Of a stretch of 64,000 bases of DNA, positions 41,661 to 50,943 are shown one piece after another. The DNA comes from an uncultured Clostridia bacterium (GTDB lineage: Bacteria; Bacillota; Clostridia; Christensenellales; Borkfalkiaceae): contig CALVHL010000004.1 of assembly GCA_944327625.1 (NCBI GenBank), forward strand, positions 1 through 64,000, read 5' to 3'. The notes under the pieces are model-generated. The model was given only the letters and a program-made list of their open reading frames with translations, was not told the DNA's origin and ran no database searches. The translations under genes and the position numbers were made by a program. The number at the start of each line of letters is the position of its first letter. Within the stretch, counting starts at the first letter, position 1.

Positions 41661-41850
41661 AAGCCATATATGCAGGGCAATTGAATTATCTGCGGCATAT
41701 ATGCGGGGCAATTCATTCGTTAAGACATATATGCGGGTTAATTCATTCGTTAAAGCATATATGAGGGGCAATTCGTAAGTTGCGCGAAAGCGTGCGAAAA
41801 ACGCCGTAATATTGCGGTATTTGAGGCATAGTGCTGGGGCAATTACGTAA
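41661..41850 (+). repeat. Tandem array of the short repeat (period 30-31)
   Basis: CATATATG occurs at 41665, 41696, 41726 and 41756, each followed by C/A-GGG-KCAATT and ATTCATTCGTTAA-like spacers; a looser unit (GGCATAGTGCTGGGGCAATT) follows at 41825. The same core recurs at 25541 and 59983-60180. These are degenerate tandem repeats, not a CRISPR array. Confidence 0.75.
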
Positions 41851-41856
41851 AAAGGC

Positions 41857-41891
41857 AATAAAAATGCGGGCGGCAACCTCTGTTGCCGCCC
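41857..41891 (-). terminator. Terminator of the ilv-leu cluster
   Basis: GGGCGGCAAC and GTTGCCGCCC (41868-41877, 41882-41891) form a perfect 10-bp stem. On the minus strand it is followed by GCATTTTTATTGCC, directly after the last gene of the cluster. Confidence 0.85.
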
Positions 41892-41907
41892 GCTCTGTCG
41901 TCAGAAA

Positions 41908-42576
41908 TCATGAATAATGTCTTTCGCCGAATATCGCCGTGCCCAGCCGTATCATATTGCTTCCGCACTCTACGCACAGTTTCCAGTCTCCGCTCATGCC
42001 CATAGAGAGGTGTTTAAAACCGCCGTACCGCGCGTTCAGCCCGTCGTAAATGCCCCTCATGCGCGTTGCAAGCGCCCTTAGAAGCTGCGTATCGTCGCTC
42101 TCGGGGAGCATTGCCATAAGCCCGTCGATCTCGATTGAAGGGAGCGCTTTAACCGCAAGGTACGCGCTCTCCGCGTCGTCCGCTGAAAAGCCGCCCTTGC
42201 TCTGCTCGTCGCCGATATTTATCTGCAACAGCACGTGCGCCGTCAGCCCCTCGCGGGCGTATCTTGCCGAAATCGCCTCGGCAAGTTCAAGCCTGTCGAC
42301 CGACTGATATAGGTCGGTCTTTCCGACGAGATATTTTATCTTGTTGGTCTGTAAATGCCCGATGAAGTGCCTGCGCGCCGAGGGCAGAATATCGTCGTTC
42401 TTGTCCCTGAATTCCTGCGCGTGGTTGTCGCCTATGTCGGTTATTCCCGCGGCAATCGCCCGATTTATCTCCTCGACCGTGCGCGTCTTTATCGCGGCGA
42501 CAAGCGTAACCTTTTCGCCGAACGGGTTGCGTTCGGGTATTTCATCGAGTAGTTTCTTTACGTTTTCTTCAATCAT
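41908..42576 (-). CDS. yggS: YggS-family PLP-binding protein
   Basis: A 222-residue single-domain protein that holds pyridoxal phosphate and balances its supply and amino-acid pools; it has no known catalytic turnover. The PLP lysine is in [13 protein letters not shown] near residue 30, and [42 protein letters not shown] and LSMGMSGDW are family marks. It overlaps the leuB stop by four bases and is the last gene of the minus-strand cluster. YggS loss is known to disturb valine and isoleucine metabolism in E. coli, which fits its place here. Confidence 0.95.
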   Translation of the reverse strand: MIEENVKKLLDEIPERNPFGEKVTLVAAIKTRTVEEINRAIAAGITDIGDNHAQEFRDKNDDILPSARRHFIGHLQTNKIKYLVGKTDLYQSVDRLELAEAISARYAREGLTAHVLLQINIGDEQSKGGFSADDAESAYLAVKALPSIEIDGLMAMLPESDDTQLLRALATRMRGIYDGLNARYGGFKHLSMGMSGDWKLCVECGSNMIRLGTAIFGERHYS

Positions 42577-43646
42577 ATACGCTCTGCAATGAGCTCCGCC
42601 ATGCGGCTGCCGCTCACCTTCGTCCTGCCTTCTTCCATAATGTCCGCCGTGCGGTAGCCGTCTTCAAGCACGCTCTCCACGGCCTTTTCTATCGCCTCGT
42701 ATTCGCGTTGAAGCGAGAAGCTGTCTCTCAGCATCATCGCCGCGGCGAGAATGGTGGCTATGGGGTTGGCTAAGTCCTTGCCCGCAATGTCGGGCGCAGA
42801 GCCGTGTATCGGCTCGTAAAGCCCTCTCGTGCCGTCGCCGAGCGAGGAGGAGGCGAGCATGCCGATAGAGCCCGTCACCTGCGCCGCCTCGTCGGAGAGT
42901 ATGTCTCCGAATATGTTTGAGGTGACCACCACGTCGAACTGCGCGGGGTTCTTGACTATCTGCATCGCCGTATTGTCGACGAGCATATCCTCGACGGTTA
43001 TTTCGGGGTAGTGCTTTGCGGCGTATTCGTGCACCGTCCTTCTCCACAGCCTGCTGCTTTCAAGCACGTTCGCCTTGTCGACAGAGATAATCTTTTTGGT
43101 GCGCTTCATTGCAAGTTCGCAGGCGATCTTCATTATGCGCTCTATCTCGTAGACCGAATATTTTTCGGTGTCCCACGCATACTCGTCTTTGCCTTCGCCG
43201 CCCTTGCCGCGCTCGCCGAAGTAAATGCCGCCCGTAAGCTCTCTTACGATGATGATTTCAATGCCGTCTTTTACCGCCTCGTATTTGAGGGGAGAGGCGG
43301 AAACGAGACTTTTCCACAGTTTCGCGGGGCGGATGTTGGAATACAGTCCCATCGCCTTGCGTATGCCCAAAAGCCCCTTTTCGGGGCGCTTGTCGACGGG
43401 CATATTGTCCCACTTATAGCCGCCTACCGCGCCTAAAAGTACGCTGTCGGAGGCAAGGCAGCCCTCTACCGTCTTTTCGGGCAGGGGCGTGCCGCAGGCG
43501 TCTATCGCCGCGCCGCCTATGTCGTAGCGGGTAAAACTGAATTTATGCCCGTACTTTTCGCCTACTTTATTGAGAACTTTAATTGCGCCCGCGCATATTT
43601 CGGGGCCTATCCCGTCGCCTTCAAGCACGGCTATCGAATAATTCAT
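42573..43646 (-). CDS. leuB: 3-isopropylmalate dehydrogenase
   Basis: Oxidises and decarboxylates 3-isopropylmalate to 2-oxoisocaproate in leucine synthesis, using NAD+ and Mg2+/Mn2+. The 357-residue protein has [12 protein letters not shown] at the N terminus, the substrate arginines in [22 protein letters not shown], the metal-binding [19 protein letters not shown] and the cofactor loop [17 protein letters not shown]. Length is normal. Start and stop overlap leuD and yggS by four bases each, so translation is coupled along the operon. Confidence 0.97.
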   Translation of the reverse strand: MNYSIAVLEGDGIGPEICAGAIKVLNKVGEKYGHKFSFTRYDIGGAAIDACGTPLPEKTVEGCLASDSVLLGAVGGYKWDNMPVDKRPEKGLLGIRKAMGLYSNIRPAKLWKSLVSASPLKYEAVKDGIEIIIVRELTGGIYFGERGKGGEGKDEYAWDTEKYSVYEIERIMKIACELAMKRTKKIISVDKANVLESSRLWRRTVHEYAAKHYPEITVEDMLVDNTAMQIVKNPAQFDVVVTSNIFGDILSDEAAQVTGSIGMLASSSLGDGTRGLYEPIHGSAPDIAGKDLANPIATILAAAMMLRDSFSLQREYEAIEKAVESVLEDGYRTADIMEEGRTKVSGSRMAELIAERI

Positions 43647-44140
43647 TTCTTTGCGCTCCTTTTTGCGAGATTGTTTAAAAGTCCGCCGTCATCGATTATG
43701 CCCCTTATGAACTCGGGGAAGGGCTCTGCCGTAAAGCTTTCGCCCGTCGTCTTGTTGCGTATTACGCCGCTCGCAAGGTCGGCTTCGACCTCGTCGCCCG
43801 CCTTAATGCCCTTTACCGCCGCGGGGCATTCCATTATGGGCAGCCCGATATTGATGGCGTTGCGGTAGAAAATTCTCGCAAACGAGTTGGCAATTACAAG
43901 GCTTACGCCGCTCGCCTTAATTGCAAGCGGTGCGTGTTCCCTCGACGAGCCGCATCCGAAGTTGTCCTCGGCGACTATTACGTCGCCCTTTCTGACGTTC
44001 TTGACGAATTGCGGATCAATGTCCTCCATACAGTGCGAGGCAAGCGCCGCCTCGCTGCTGTCGTTGAGGTATCTCGCGGGTATGATTACGTCCGTATCGA
44101 CGTCGCTGCCGTATCTGAAAACTTTTCCGTCAATCTTCAT
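43643..44140 (-). CDS. leuD: 3-isopropylmalate dehydratase small subunit
   Basis: Swivel-domain subunit that with LeuC isomerises 2- to 3-isopropylmalate. The 165-residue length marks the bacterial/archaeal short type. [20 protein letters not shown] near residue 10 and the substrate-binding [17 protein letters not shown] near 56 are diagnostic. It starts 14 bases after the leuC stop with an AAAGGAGATTTGAATT site and overlaps leuB by four bases. Confidence 0.97.
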   Translation of the reverse strand: MKIDGKVFRYGSDVDTDVIIPARYLNDSSEAALASHCMEDIDPQFVKNVRKGDVIVAEDNFGCGSSREHAPLAIKASGVSLVIANSFARIFYRNAINIGLPIMECPAAVKGIKAGDEVEADLASGVIRNKTTGESFTAEPFPEFIRGIIDDGGLLNNLAKRSAKK

Positions 44141-44154
44141 AATTCAAATCTCCT

Positions 44155-45414
44155 TTAAAGCTCGTCCGGCGTGCTGAGTCTGCCCGTAACGGCGGAAGCC
44201 GCCGCAACGTAGGGGGAAGCGAGGTAGACCTCGCTCGTCACGTGCCCCATTCTGCCGACGAAGTTGCGGTTGGTCGTCGAAACCGACCGTTCTCCCGCCG
44301 CAAGTATGCCCATATACCCGCCGAGGCAGGGGCCGCAGGTGGGGGTGGACACGACCGCGCCCGCGTCTATGAATATGCTTAAAAGCCCTTCGTCTATGCA
44401 CTGTCTGTACACGCTCTGGGTGGCGGGTATGACAATTGCCCTGACGCCGTCTTTTACCTTTCTGCCTTTAAGTATTTGTGCGGCAATGCGCATATCCGAA
44501 ATTCTGCCGTTCGTGCAGGAGCCTATGACCACCTGATCGATTTTAACGTCGCCCCACTCGTCGGGCGTCTTTGCGTTTTCGGGGAGGTGAGGGAAGGAGA
44601 CCGTCGGTCTAAGTGCGCCGAGGTCAATTTCGTACACCGCGTCGTATTCGGCGTCCTCGTCCGCCTCGTAAATTTTTACGGGGCGCTTGAACCTGCCCTT
44701 CATATATTCCAGCGCGACCTCGTCGACGGGGAAAATGCCGTTCTTCGCGCCCGCCTCGATGGCCATGTTGCATACCGTGAAGCGGTCGTCCATCGACAGA
44801 TTTTTAACGCCGTCGCCCGTAAATTCCATGCTCTTGTACAGTGCGCCGTCGACGCCTATCATGCCTATTATGTGCAGTATGAGGTCCTTGCCGCAGACGT
44901 ATTTCGACGGCTTGCCGTGCAGTACGAATTTAATCGCCGAAGGCACTTTGAACCAGCAGGTCTGGCTTATCATTCCCGCCGCCATATCCGTCGAGCCTAC
45001 GCCCGTCGAGAACGCGCCGAGCGCGCCGTAAGTGCAGGTATGGCTGTCCGCGCCTATCACGAGGTCGCCCGCGCCCACGAGCCCGAGTTCGGGCAGCAGC
45101 GCATGTTCAATGCCCATCTTGCCCACGTCGAAGAAGTTTTCAATGCCCTGTTCCCTGGCGAAAACCCTGCACGTCTTGCACTGTTCGGCGCTCTTTATGT
45201 CCTTATTGGGCGCAAAGTGGTCCATGACCAGCGCAATCTTGTCCTTATGCGCAACCTTTTCCGCGCCAGACTTGATAAATTCGCGTATCGCCACGGGGCC
45301 GGTAATGTCGTTTGCAAGCACTAAGTCGAGTTCGGCGGAAATGAGCTGTCCCGCCTTGACCTCTTTGAGCCCCGCGTGCGCGGCTAGTATTTTCTGTGAT
45401 GCTGTCATTCCCAT
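44155..45414 (-). CDS. leuC: 3-isopropylmalate dehydratase large subunit
   Basis: Aconitase-type catalytic subunit carrying a [4Fe-4S] cluster. The 419-residue protein is the short prokaryotic form. The cluster cysteines lie in [12 protein letters not shown] near residue 299 and [11 protein letters not shown] near 360; [21 protein letters not shown] (split motif) near 122 is the active-site loop. I chose ATG 45414 because AAGGAG lies eight bases before it; the in-frame TTG 45420 is almost inside that site. It begins two bases after the preceding DUF4097-like gene. Confidence 0.97.
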   Translation of the reverse strand: MGMTASQKILAAHAGLKEVKAGQLISAELDLVLANDITGPVAIREFIKSGAEKVAHKDKIALVMDHFAPNKDIKSAEQCKTCRVFAREQGIENFFDVGKMGIEHALLPELGLVGAGDLVIGADSHTCTYGALGAFSTGVGSTDMAAGMISQTCWFKVPSAIKFVLHGKPSKYVCGKDLILHIIGMIGVDGALYKSMEFTGDGVKNLSMDDRFTVCNMAIEAGAKNGIFPVDEVALEYMKGRFKRPVKIYEADEDAEYDAVYEIDLGALRPTVSFPHLPENAKTPDEWGDVKIDQVVIGSCTNGRISDMRIAAQILKGRKVKDGVRAIVIPATQSVYRQCIDEGLLSIFIDAGAVVSTPTCGPCLGGYMGILAAGERSVSTTNRNFVGRMGHVTSEVYLASPYVAAASAVTGRLSTPDEL

Positions 45415-45416
45415 TG

Positions 45417-46232
45417 TCAATTCTCCTTATCGCCTTCGGCGGCGGAAGAGTCGGAGCTTCCGACTTCGTCGCAGAACACCAGCTCGTCTGCGGCGCGTTC
45501 GTCGTCGATGAAATCGACCACTACGCTGCCCTTTGCGGTGTATGCGCTGAAACTGTTTTTCGCCGTCCGTTCGCCCTCCTCGGTGGTGGGCGAAGATGCC
45601 GATTTCTGCGTTATGCGCAGGTTGAAATCTTCCTTTCTGCCGACTATTTTGGCGGTTATGTTGCCGTTTTCGGTTTCAAGTACGCAGTCGCGGGTATTCA
45701 GCCCGACTATGCCTATATTGCCCTGCTTGCTCCTCACGACGGCAAAGCCCGCAAAGGTATTCTGCGCGAGGAACTCGGTCGAACGCGCGTTGACGAAAAG
45801 TCCGCGCTTGAAGGTAGAGTCGCTTATGAATACGTCGAGGTCGTCGCCGTTAATCTCCGCGCCCTCTGCGTCAGTGTCCGATATGCTCGCATTGCCGGAG
45901 TTGATATTTATGGCTATTTCGCCGTAAATGCCGCCCTCGAGCTTTACGTCGCCCTTTCTGCTCGTCACGCTGAGCGCGGGCACTATGTGTTCGGGTACGC
46001 TGACGGTAATCGTCAGTCTGTGCCTGAAAGGCAGGGGCAATCTCGTCTGTCTGTCGCAGCTTATATACAGCGTGCCCTTGTCGCTTGCCGCGTTTGCGCC
46101 GCCCGTCGCGGGGAGGATTACGCTCAGCGTGCTCTCCGTCGCCTTTTTAAAGATTATATCGGCTTCGGTCGCGTTGCACTCGATGGCGGAAATGTCGCCG
46201 TCGACGTTGAATATACATATTTTTTCTTTCAT
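45417..46232 (-). CDS. DUF4097-like beta-solenoid protein inside the ilv-leu operon
   Basis: A 271-residue protein with no signal peptide and no membrane helix. Short strands alternate with turns ([52 protein letters not shown]), the pattern of DUF4097/putative auto-transporter adhesin-like beta-solenoids. The C terminus is acidic ([13 protein letters not shown]). It sits 40 bases after ilvD and two bases before leuC, all on one strand, so it must be co-transcribed with amino-acid genes, an unusual place. Related domains elsewhere often follow membrane regulators. No enzymatic residues are obvious. Confidence 0.7.
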   Translation of the reverse strand: MKEKICIFNVDGDISAIECNATEADIIFKKATESTLSVILPATGGANAASDKGTLYISCDRQTRLPLPFRHRLTITVSVPEHIVPALSVTSRKGDVKLEGGIYGEIAININSGNASISDTDAEGAEINGDDLDVFISDSTFKRGLFVNARSTEFLAQNTFAGFAVVRSKQGNIGIVGLNTRDCVLETENGNITAKIVGRKEDFNLRITQKSASSPTTEEGERTAKNSFSAYTAKGSVVVDFIDDERAADELVFCDEVGSSDSSAAEGDKEN

Positions 46233-46272
46233 ATTATCTCAATTATTATATGTGTGAATTGTTCGGAATATC

Positions 46273-47937
46273 TTATTTTCTGAATACCGCGCCCTCGGAT
46301 GCCGAGGTTACGCTCTGTCTGTATCTCGCAAGATAGCCTGTAACGGGCTTGACGAGCGGTTTGAACTCGGCGTATCTTCTCGCTATCTCCTCGTCGGAAA
46401 GGCGCGCGTTGAGCGTGCAGGCGGTTATGTCGATATCTATGATGTCGCCGTCTTTGAGTATGCCGATAAGTCCGCCCGCGGCGGCTTCGGGGCAGACGTG
46501 ACCTATCGCCGCACCCCTCGTCGCCCCCGAGAACCTGCCGTCGGTTATAAGCGCGACGGTGTCGCCCAGTCCCGCGCCGACGATGGCGGAGGTGGGGGTG
46601 AGCATTTCCCTCATTCCCGGGCCGCCGAGCGGCCCTTCATAGCGGATGACGACTACGTCGCCCGCCTTTATCTTGCCGCCCGAAATTGCCTTCATAGCGT
46701 CTTCTTCGCTGTCGAAGCACTTTGCGGGGCCGCTGTGTACGAGCATCTTGGGATCGACCGCAGACTTCTTTACGACGCTGCCCTCTTTCGCGAGGTTGCC
46801 CTTCAATATTGTAAGCCCGCCCTGTGCGGAATAGGGCTTGTCTACGGGGCGTATTATCTCGGGGTTGAGGTTGTGCGCGTTTTTGACCACTTCTTTAAGC
46901 GGAACGCCGCTCGCCGTCATTACTTCGCCGTCCAAAAGCCCCGCGTCAAGCAGTTCTTTCATTACTGCGGAAATGCCGCCCGCCTCGTTGAGTTCCTCGA
47001 TATAGTGCTCGCCCGCAGGTGCAAGACGGCAGAGGTTGGGCGTTTTTTCGCTTATTTCGTTGAGTATGTCGACCGAAACCTGCTTGTCGCTCAGCCCCGC
47101 CTCGCGCGCGATCGCGATGAGGTGGAGTACGGTATTCGTCGACGCGCCTATCGCCATATCGACGGTTTCGGCGTTTCTGAAAGCCGCCTTGGTCATTATG
47201 TCCGACGGGCGGATATTCTTTTCTAATAGGTTCATAACCGCCGCGCCCGCGCGCTTTGCAAGCGCAAGCCTCTGGCTGTAAACCATGGGCAGAGTGCCGT
47301 TTCCGGGCAAAGCCATTCCCAGCGCCTCGCACAGGCAGTTGAGGCTGTTCGCCGTGAACATACCGCTGCAAGAGCCGCAGGTAGGGCAGGCGTTGCACTC
47401 GAAATCTTTAAGTTCCTCGGCGGAAATCCTGCCCGCGTTGTACGCGCCGACTTCCTCAAACATCGTAGAAAGCGAGGTCTTTTTGCCGCGGACGTGTCCC
47501 GCAAGCATGGGGCCGCCCGAAACGAATATAGAGGGGATATTCACCCTCGCCGCCGCCATGAGCATGCCTGGAATAATCTTGTCGCAGTTGCCGATGAATA
47601 CCGCCGCCTGAACGCCGTGCGCCCTTAAAAGTATTTCGGCGCTGTCGGCTATTATCTCTCTCGAAGGCAGGGAATATCTCATTCCCGAATGTCCCATGGC
47701 TATGCCGTCGCAAACGCCGATCGAGGGCATTATTACGGGCTTTCCGCCCGCGGCGATAACGCCTTCGGAGGCGGCTTTGGCAATCATATCAAGGTGAATA
47801 TGCCCGGGTATAATGTCGCTCTGCGCACAAATTATGCCGACAATCGGCTTATTCATCTCCTCGTCAGTCCAACCCAGCGCCCTTAAAAGCGAGCGCTGAG
47901 AGCTCATGTCCACGCCTTCGCTGAATATATTTTTCAT
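46273..47937 (-). CDS. ilvD: Dihydroxy-acid dehydratase
   Basis: Removes water from dihydroxy acids to give the 2-oxo acids of valine and isoleucine, using an Fe-S cluster. The 554-residue protein has IPGHIHLDMIAKA, the cluster cysteines in FIGNCDKIIPGML near residue 118 and ACPTCGSCSGMFTANSLNCL near 188, and GRFSGATRGAAIGHVCPEAA near 463 with the catalytic serine. AAAAAGGAACTTTTAAGCT precedes ATG 47937. It is separated from ilvN by about 490 bases that hold the structured repeat, so whether it shares the ilvB promoter is open. Confidence 0.97.
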   Translation of the reverse strand: MKNIFSEGVDMSSQRSLLRALGWTDEEMNKPIVGIICAQSDIIPGHIHLDMIAKAASEGVIAAGGKPVIMPSIGVCDGIAMGHSGMRYSLPSREIIADSAEILLRAHGVQAAVFIGNCDKIIPGMLMAAARVNIPSIFVSGGPMLAGHVRGKKTSLSTMFEEVGAYNAGRISAEELKDFECNACPTCGSCSGMFTANSLNCLCEALGMALPGNGTLPMVYSQRLALAKRAGAAVMNLLEKNIRPSDIMTKAAFRNAETVDMAIGASTNTVLHLIAIAREAGLSDKQVSVDILNEISEKTPNLCRLAPAGEHYIEELNEAGGISAVMKELLDAGLLDGEVMTASGVPLKEVVKNAHNLNPEIIRPVDKPYSAQGGLTILKGNLAKEGSVVKKSAVDPKMLVHSGPAKCFDSEEDAMKAISGGKIKAGDVVVIRYEGPLGGPGMREMLTPTSAIVGAGLGDTVALITDGRFSGATRGAAIGHVCPEAAAGGLIGILKDGDIIDIDITACTLNARLSDEEIARRYAEFKPLVKPVTGYLARYRQSVTSASEGAVFRK

Positions 47938-48081
47938 AGCTTAAAAGTTCCTTTTTTTATTTGCAAAACGGTGGGGGAGTGTTATCCTGCGCCCCGCCGT
48001 TCCGTATTATTCCGCCGCACCCGTCAAAGCGCGGTTTAAATTGTTGCATTTAAATTTCTGCCCGTTTCTTAAATAATCTAC
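47938..48081. other. Spacer between ilvD and the structured repeat
   Basis: Contains GC-rich and AT-rich patches. I found no 17-spaced promoter for ilvD on the minus strand; a TTGACG occurs (near 48029-48034) without a well-placed -10 box. Confidence 0.4.
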
Positions 48082-48416
48082 GGCGCAAGCAGGGTTCTCA
48101 ATCGCCGTAAGGACAACGGCGCTTTCGGTCACCGTTCGCACGGGAAGTTATGTGCTCACTCATCTCGCTCGCACACGAAAGGTGGGTGTCCACCTTTCTA
48201 TGAATTGTGCTCGTTCGTCCCTGCGCCAGCGCACCGCATTTGTGGCTTAGCCACCTACTACGCTGACGCTCCGTGCGACCGACTTAGTCAGGCGGGCAGC
48301 GGTGTGAATTGCCGCGACTTCTGATAATCGAGAGCCCTCGAAAGTCGCGGCAAGAGCGGCAGAGCCGCTCAACCTCGTCAATTTTGTCGCTGTCACCAAG
48401 CGACAAAATTACGAAA
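48082..48416 (+). repeat. Structured dispersed repeat, modules A and B, inside the ilv cluster
   Basis: Module A (48082-48227) is closed by GGCG/CGCC and CAGGG/CCCTG, with inner hairpin GAAAGGTGG/CCACCTTTC. Linker hairpin GTGGC/GCCAC (48242-48254) corresponds to GTTGC/GCAAC in the first copy. Module B stems are TTGCCGCGACTT/AAGTCGCGGCAA (48309-48353), GAGCGGC/GCCGCTC (48354-48370) and AATTTTGTCGCT/AGCGACAAAATT (48380-48410) around the invariant GTCACCA. Several stems differ from other copies on both arms. It is oriented opposite to the ilv genes. Confidence 0.9.
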
Positions 48417-48424
48417 CCCAAGTA

Positions 48425-48958
48425 TCAATTCACATGATCCCCATAACAATCTCTGTCTTTGAGGGTATGTCTGCCCCTTGCAAGCACGGTTACGCCCGTC
48501 CTCTGCATTTCGAGAATGCCGAACGGCTCTATGACTTTGAGGTAGGCGTCCAGCTTTTCGGGATCGCCCGTCAGCTCCAAAATCATGGTATCTATCGACA
48601 GGTCGACGACCTTTGCCTTGTAGACCTCGTTTATGAGCGTAATCTGCGAGCGCACATCGCTCGTCGCCGCAACTTTGGCGAGGAGCAGTTCTCTGTAAAC
48701 GCAGTCGAGCTCGTTCGCGCAGCCTATCTTCTTGACGTCTTCCAGCTTGTCCATCTGGCGGATCATCTGATAGAGCATATATTCGTCGCCGATGAGAATG
48801 ACCGTCATTCTCGACAGGTCGGGATCTTCGGTCGCGCAGACGGTAAGGCTTTCAATGTTATAGCCCCTGCGCGAGAAAAGCCCCGAAATTCTCGTCAGGA
48901 CGCCGCTCTTGTTGGCGACGAGTGCGCTTATCGTATATTTCTTGGTTTCGCTGTCCAT
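48425..48958 (-). CDS. ilvN: Acetolactate synthase regulatory (small) subunit
   Basis: Binds valine and controls the IlvB catalytic subunit. The 177-residue protein has the N-terminal ACT domain (KYTISALVANKSGVLTRISGLFSRRGYNIESLTV) and a C-terminal half with ELTGDPEKLDAYLKVIEPFGILEMQRTGVTVLARG. Length is normal. It starts one base after the ilvB stop, so the pair is coupled. Its stop is nine bases from the end of the structured repeat. Confidence 0.97.
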   Translation of the reverse strand: MDSETKKYTISALVANKSGVLTRISGLFSRRGYNIESLTVCATEDPDLSRMTVILIGDEYMLYQMIRQMDKLEDVKKIGCANELDCVYRELLLAKVAATSDVRSQITLINEVYKAKVVDLSIDTMILELTGDPEKLDAYLKVIEPFGILEMQRTGVTVLARGRHTLKDRDCYGDHVN

Positions 48959-48959
48959 A

Positions 48960-50621
48960 TCAGTTGTCCTCCATTTTTCTCAGCTGCGTCTCGTAGGTTG
49001 CGCCCGGCTTAATCATAGGCAATACGTTGTCGTCGCAGGATATGCGGCAGTCTACGAGCACGGGCTCGCAATTCTTCTTAGCGTAATCGAACGCCTCTTT
49101 GAGCTTTGCCTTCGCGTCGTCGTCCTTGTCGATGACTATGCCCTTTGCACCGAAGCTCTCTGCAAACTTGACATAGTCGGTCTTTTTATTGAGCGTCGTC
49201 TGCGAAAATCTGTGCTGGTAGAATATCTTTTGCCACTGCCTTACCATGCCGAGAACGCCGTTGTTCATAAGCAATATGACGAGGGGAACGCCCTCGGTGA
49301 CGGCGGTGGACAGTTCGTTCATGTTCATATTGAAACAGCCGTCGCCCGTAACTAATACGCACAGCTTGCCCGTGCCGAACGCCGCGCCTATCGCCGCGCC
49401 CATGCCGTAGCCCATAGTGCCGAGGCCGCCGCTCGAACAGAACAGCGCGGGCTTATTCATCGGGTATTGCTGCGCCGCCCACATCTGGTGCTGTCCTACG
49501 TCGGTGATGAGCGGGCTGTCGTCGGGCGCAAGTTCGGAAGCGGCTTTAAGTATGTCGTAAGCGCGCACGTTGACAATCGCGTCCTTCTTGCCGCCCGCTT
49601 CTTTCGCCTCTTTAATCCATTCGCCGCCCTTATTTTCAAGCTTGGGAAGTATGGCGTCTATGAACGCCTTTGCGTCGGCGAGCACGGCAAGCGTAACGGC
49701 GACGTTCTTATTGAATTCTGCATTGTCGACGTCGACGTGAATGACCTTCTTGCCGTTTGCGAACAGTTCGCGGTTGAGCGCGACTCTGTCCGAAAAGCGC
49801 GTGCCGAGCGCGATTATGCAGTCGCTGGCTATAAGCGCGCGCGCTGCGGCAACCGTGCCGTGCATGCCCAGCATGCCCAAGTTGCGCTCGTCGTTGTCGG
49901 GCAGTGCGCCCTTGCCCATAAGGGTGTAGGTGACGGGCGCGTCAAGCTTTTCGGAAAGCGCTTTAAGCTGAGTAAACGCCCTGCTTGCCACAACGCCGCC
50001 GCCCGCGATTATGAGCGGCTTTTTGCTCTCGTTGACCGCCTGTGCAGCCTGCGCTATCCTCTTTTCGTCGACGGCAATCGTCTTGGGGGGCAGAGGTTTT
50101 GCGGGCTGGTAATCGCATTCGGCAATCTGCACGTTTTTGAGAATGTCGATGAGTACGGGGCCCTTTCTGCCCGAAGATGCGATGTTGAACGCCTTTCTTA
50201 TTGTGTCGGCAAGTTCGTTTACGTCCTTGACGATGAAGTTGTGCTTGGTTATGGGCATGGTAATGCCCGCAATGTCGACCTCCTGGAAGGAGTCTCTGCC
50301 CAGCATATTCAGTCCGACGTTGCCGGTTATGGCGACGAGCGGAATACTGTCCATATACGCGGTCGCAATGCCCGTGACGAGGTTGGTCGCGCCGGGGCCG
50401 CTCGTAGCGAAGCAGACGCCCACTTTGCCGGTAACCCTCGCATAGCCGTCGGCGGCGTGTGCTGCGCCCTGCTCGTGCGCGGTCAGTATGTGGTGAATCT
50501 TGCCGTTTCTGTAAAGGGCGTCATAGATGTCGAGAACGGTTCCGCCGGGGTAACCGAATATGGTGTCTACGCCCTGTTCCAAAAGGCAGTTGATTAAGAT
50601 GTCAGCGCCTTTCATTTTCAT
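48960..50621 (-). CDS. ilvB: Acetolactate synthase catalytic (large) subunit
   Basis: Thiamine-diphosphate enzyme that condenses pyruvate with pyruvate or 2-oxobutyrate, the first common step of branched-chain synthesis. The 553-residue protein has FGYPGGTVLDIYDALY, the catalytic glutamate in TAHEQGAAHAADGYARVTGK, FAD-domain motifs, and GDGCFNMNMNELSTAVTEG for ThDP/Mg2+. ATG 50621 follows GAGGGAGACACTATC; a longer in-frame start exists upstream but lacks this site. It heads the minus-strand cluster under a consensus promoter. leuA and ilvC are not in the window, so the pathway is completed elsewhere. Confidence 0.97.
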   Translation of the reverse strand: MKMKGADILINCLLEQGVDTIFGYPGGTVLDIYDALYRNGKIHHILTAHEQGAAHAADGYARVTGKVGVCFATSGPGATNLVTGIATAYMDSIPLVAITGNVGLNMLGRDSFQEVDIAGITMPITKHNFIVKDVNELADTIRKAFNIASSGRKGPVLIDILKNVQIAECDYQPAKPLPPKTIAVDEKRIAQAAQAVNESKKPLIIAGGGVVASRAFTQLKALSEKLDAPVTYTLMGKGALPDNDERNLGMLGMHGTVAAARALIASDCIIALGTRFSDRVALNRELFANGKKVIHVDVDNAEFNKNVAVTLAVLADAKAFIDAILPKLENKGGEWIKEAKEAGGKKDAIVNVRAYDILKAASELAPDDSPLITDVGQHQMWAAQQYPMNKPALFCSSGGLGTMGYGMGAAIGAAFGTGKLCVLVTGDGCFNMNMNELSTAVTEGVPLVILLMNNGVLGMVRQWQKIFYQHRFSQTTLNKKTDYVKFAESFGAKGIVIDKDDDAKAKLKEAFDYAKKNCEPVLVDCRISCDDNVLPMIKPGATYETQLRKMEDN

Positions 50622-50683
50622 GATAGTGTCTCCCTCATTATAATTCGCCTTATTCGGCGTCAAGTTTAAATTATTATTTATAT

Positions 50684-50712
50684 ATTGTACAACCTGCCGC
50701 GCGTTTTGTCAA
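50684..50712 (-). promoter_or_regulatory. Promoter of ilvB
   Basis: On the minus strand: TTGACA (50712-50707), 17-base spacer, TACAAT (50689-50684). The leader is only about 55 bases and contains the small hairpin CGCC-GAATAA-GGCG; no T-box or leader peptide is evident. Confidence 0.85.
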
Positions 50713-50847
50713 CCTGCGCGGTATATAATAATGTATAAATTCTGAATATAATTGAATATTCATGTATATTTGTGGCGAAATTTCCTCATTTTTGCCTTAA
50801 TCGGGCAATCTTTCCGCAAAAAAATGTGTAATTAACGCAGACCGCGC

Positions 50848-50881
50848 GTCCTTTCCCTCAGGGGGAAGGACATATTTTTTT
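50848..50881 (+). terminator. Terminator-like hairpin ahead of the amino-sugar operon
   Basis: GTCCTTTCCC (50848-50857) pairs with GGGGAAGGAC (50862-50871) with one G-U, then ATATTTTTTT. No plus-strand gene lies just upstream, so it may be an attenuator in the leader of the next gene or a barrier against read-through. Confidence 0.6.
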
Positions 50882-50943
50882 GCCCTCAATCGCCGTCATT
50901 TGTCAACTTTCGCCTGCCCGTCGGCATATTCTACATTATCGCT

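Noticed and set aside
41661-41850. Possible CRISPR array (30-31 base period)
   Set aside because: The unit is degenerate throughout with no constant repeat plus unique spacer structure, no leader and no cas genes.
50622-50683. T-box or leader-peptide attenuator ahead of ilvB
   Set aside because: The leader from the consensus promoter is only about 55 bases and has no run of branched-chain codons or terminator.
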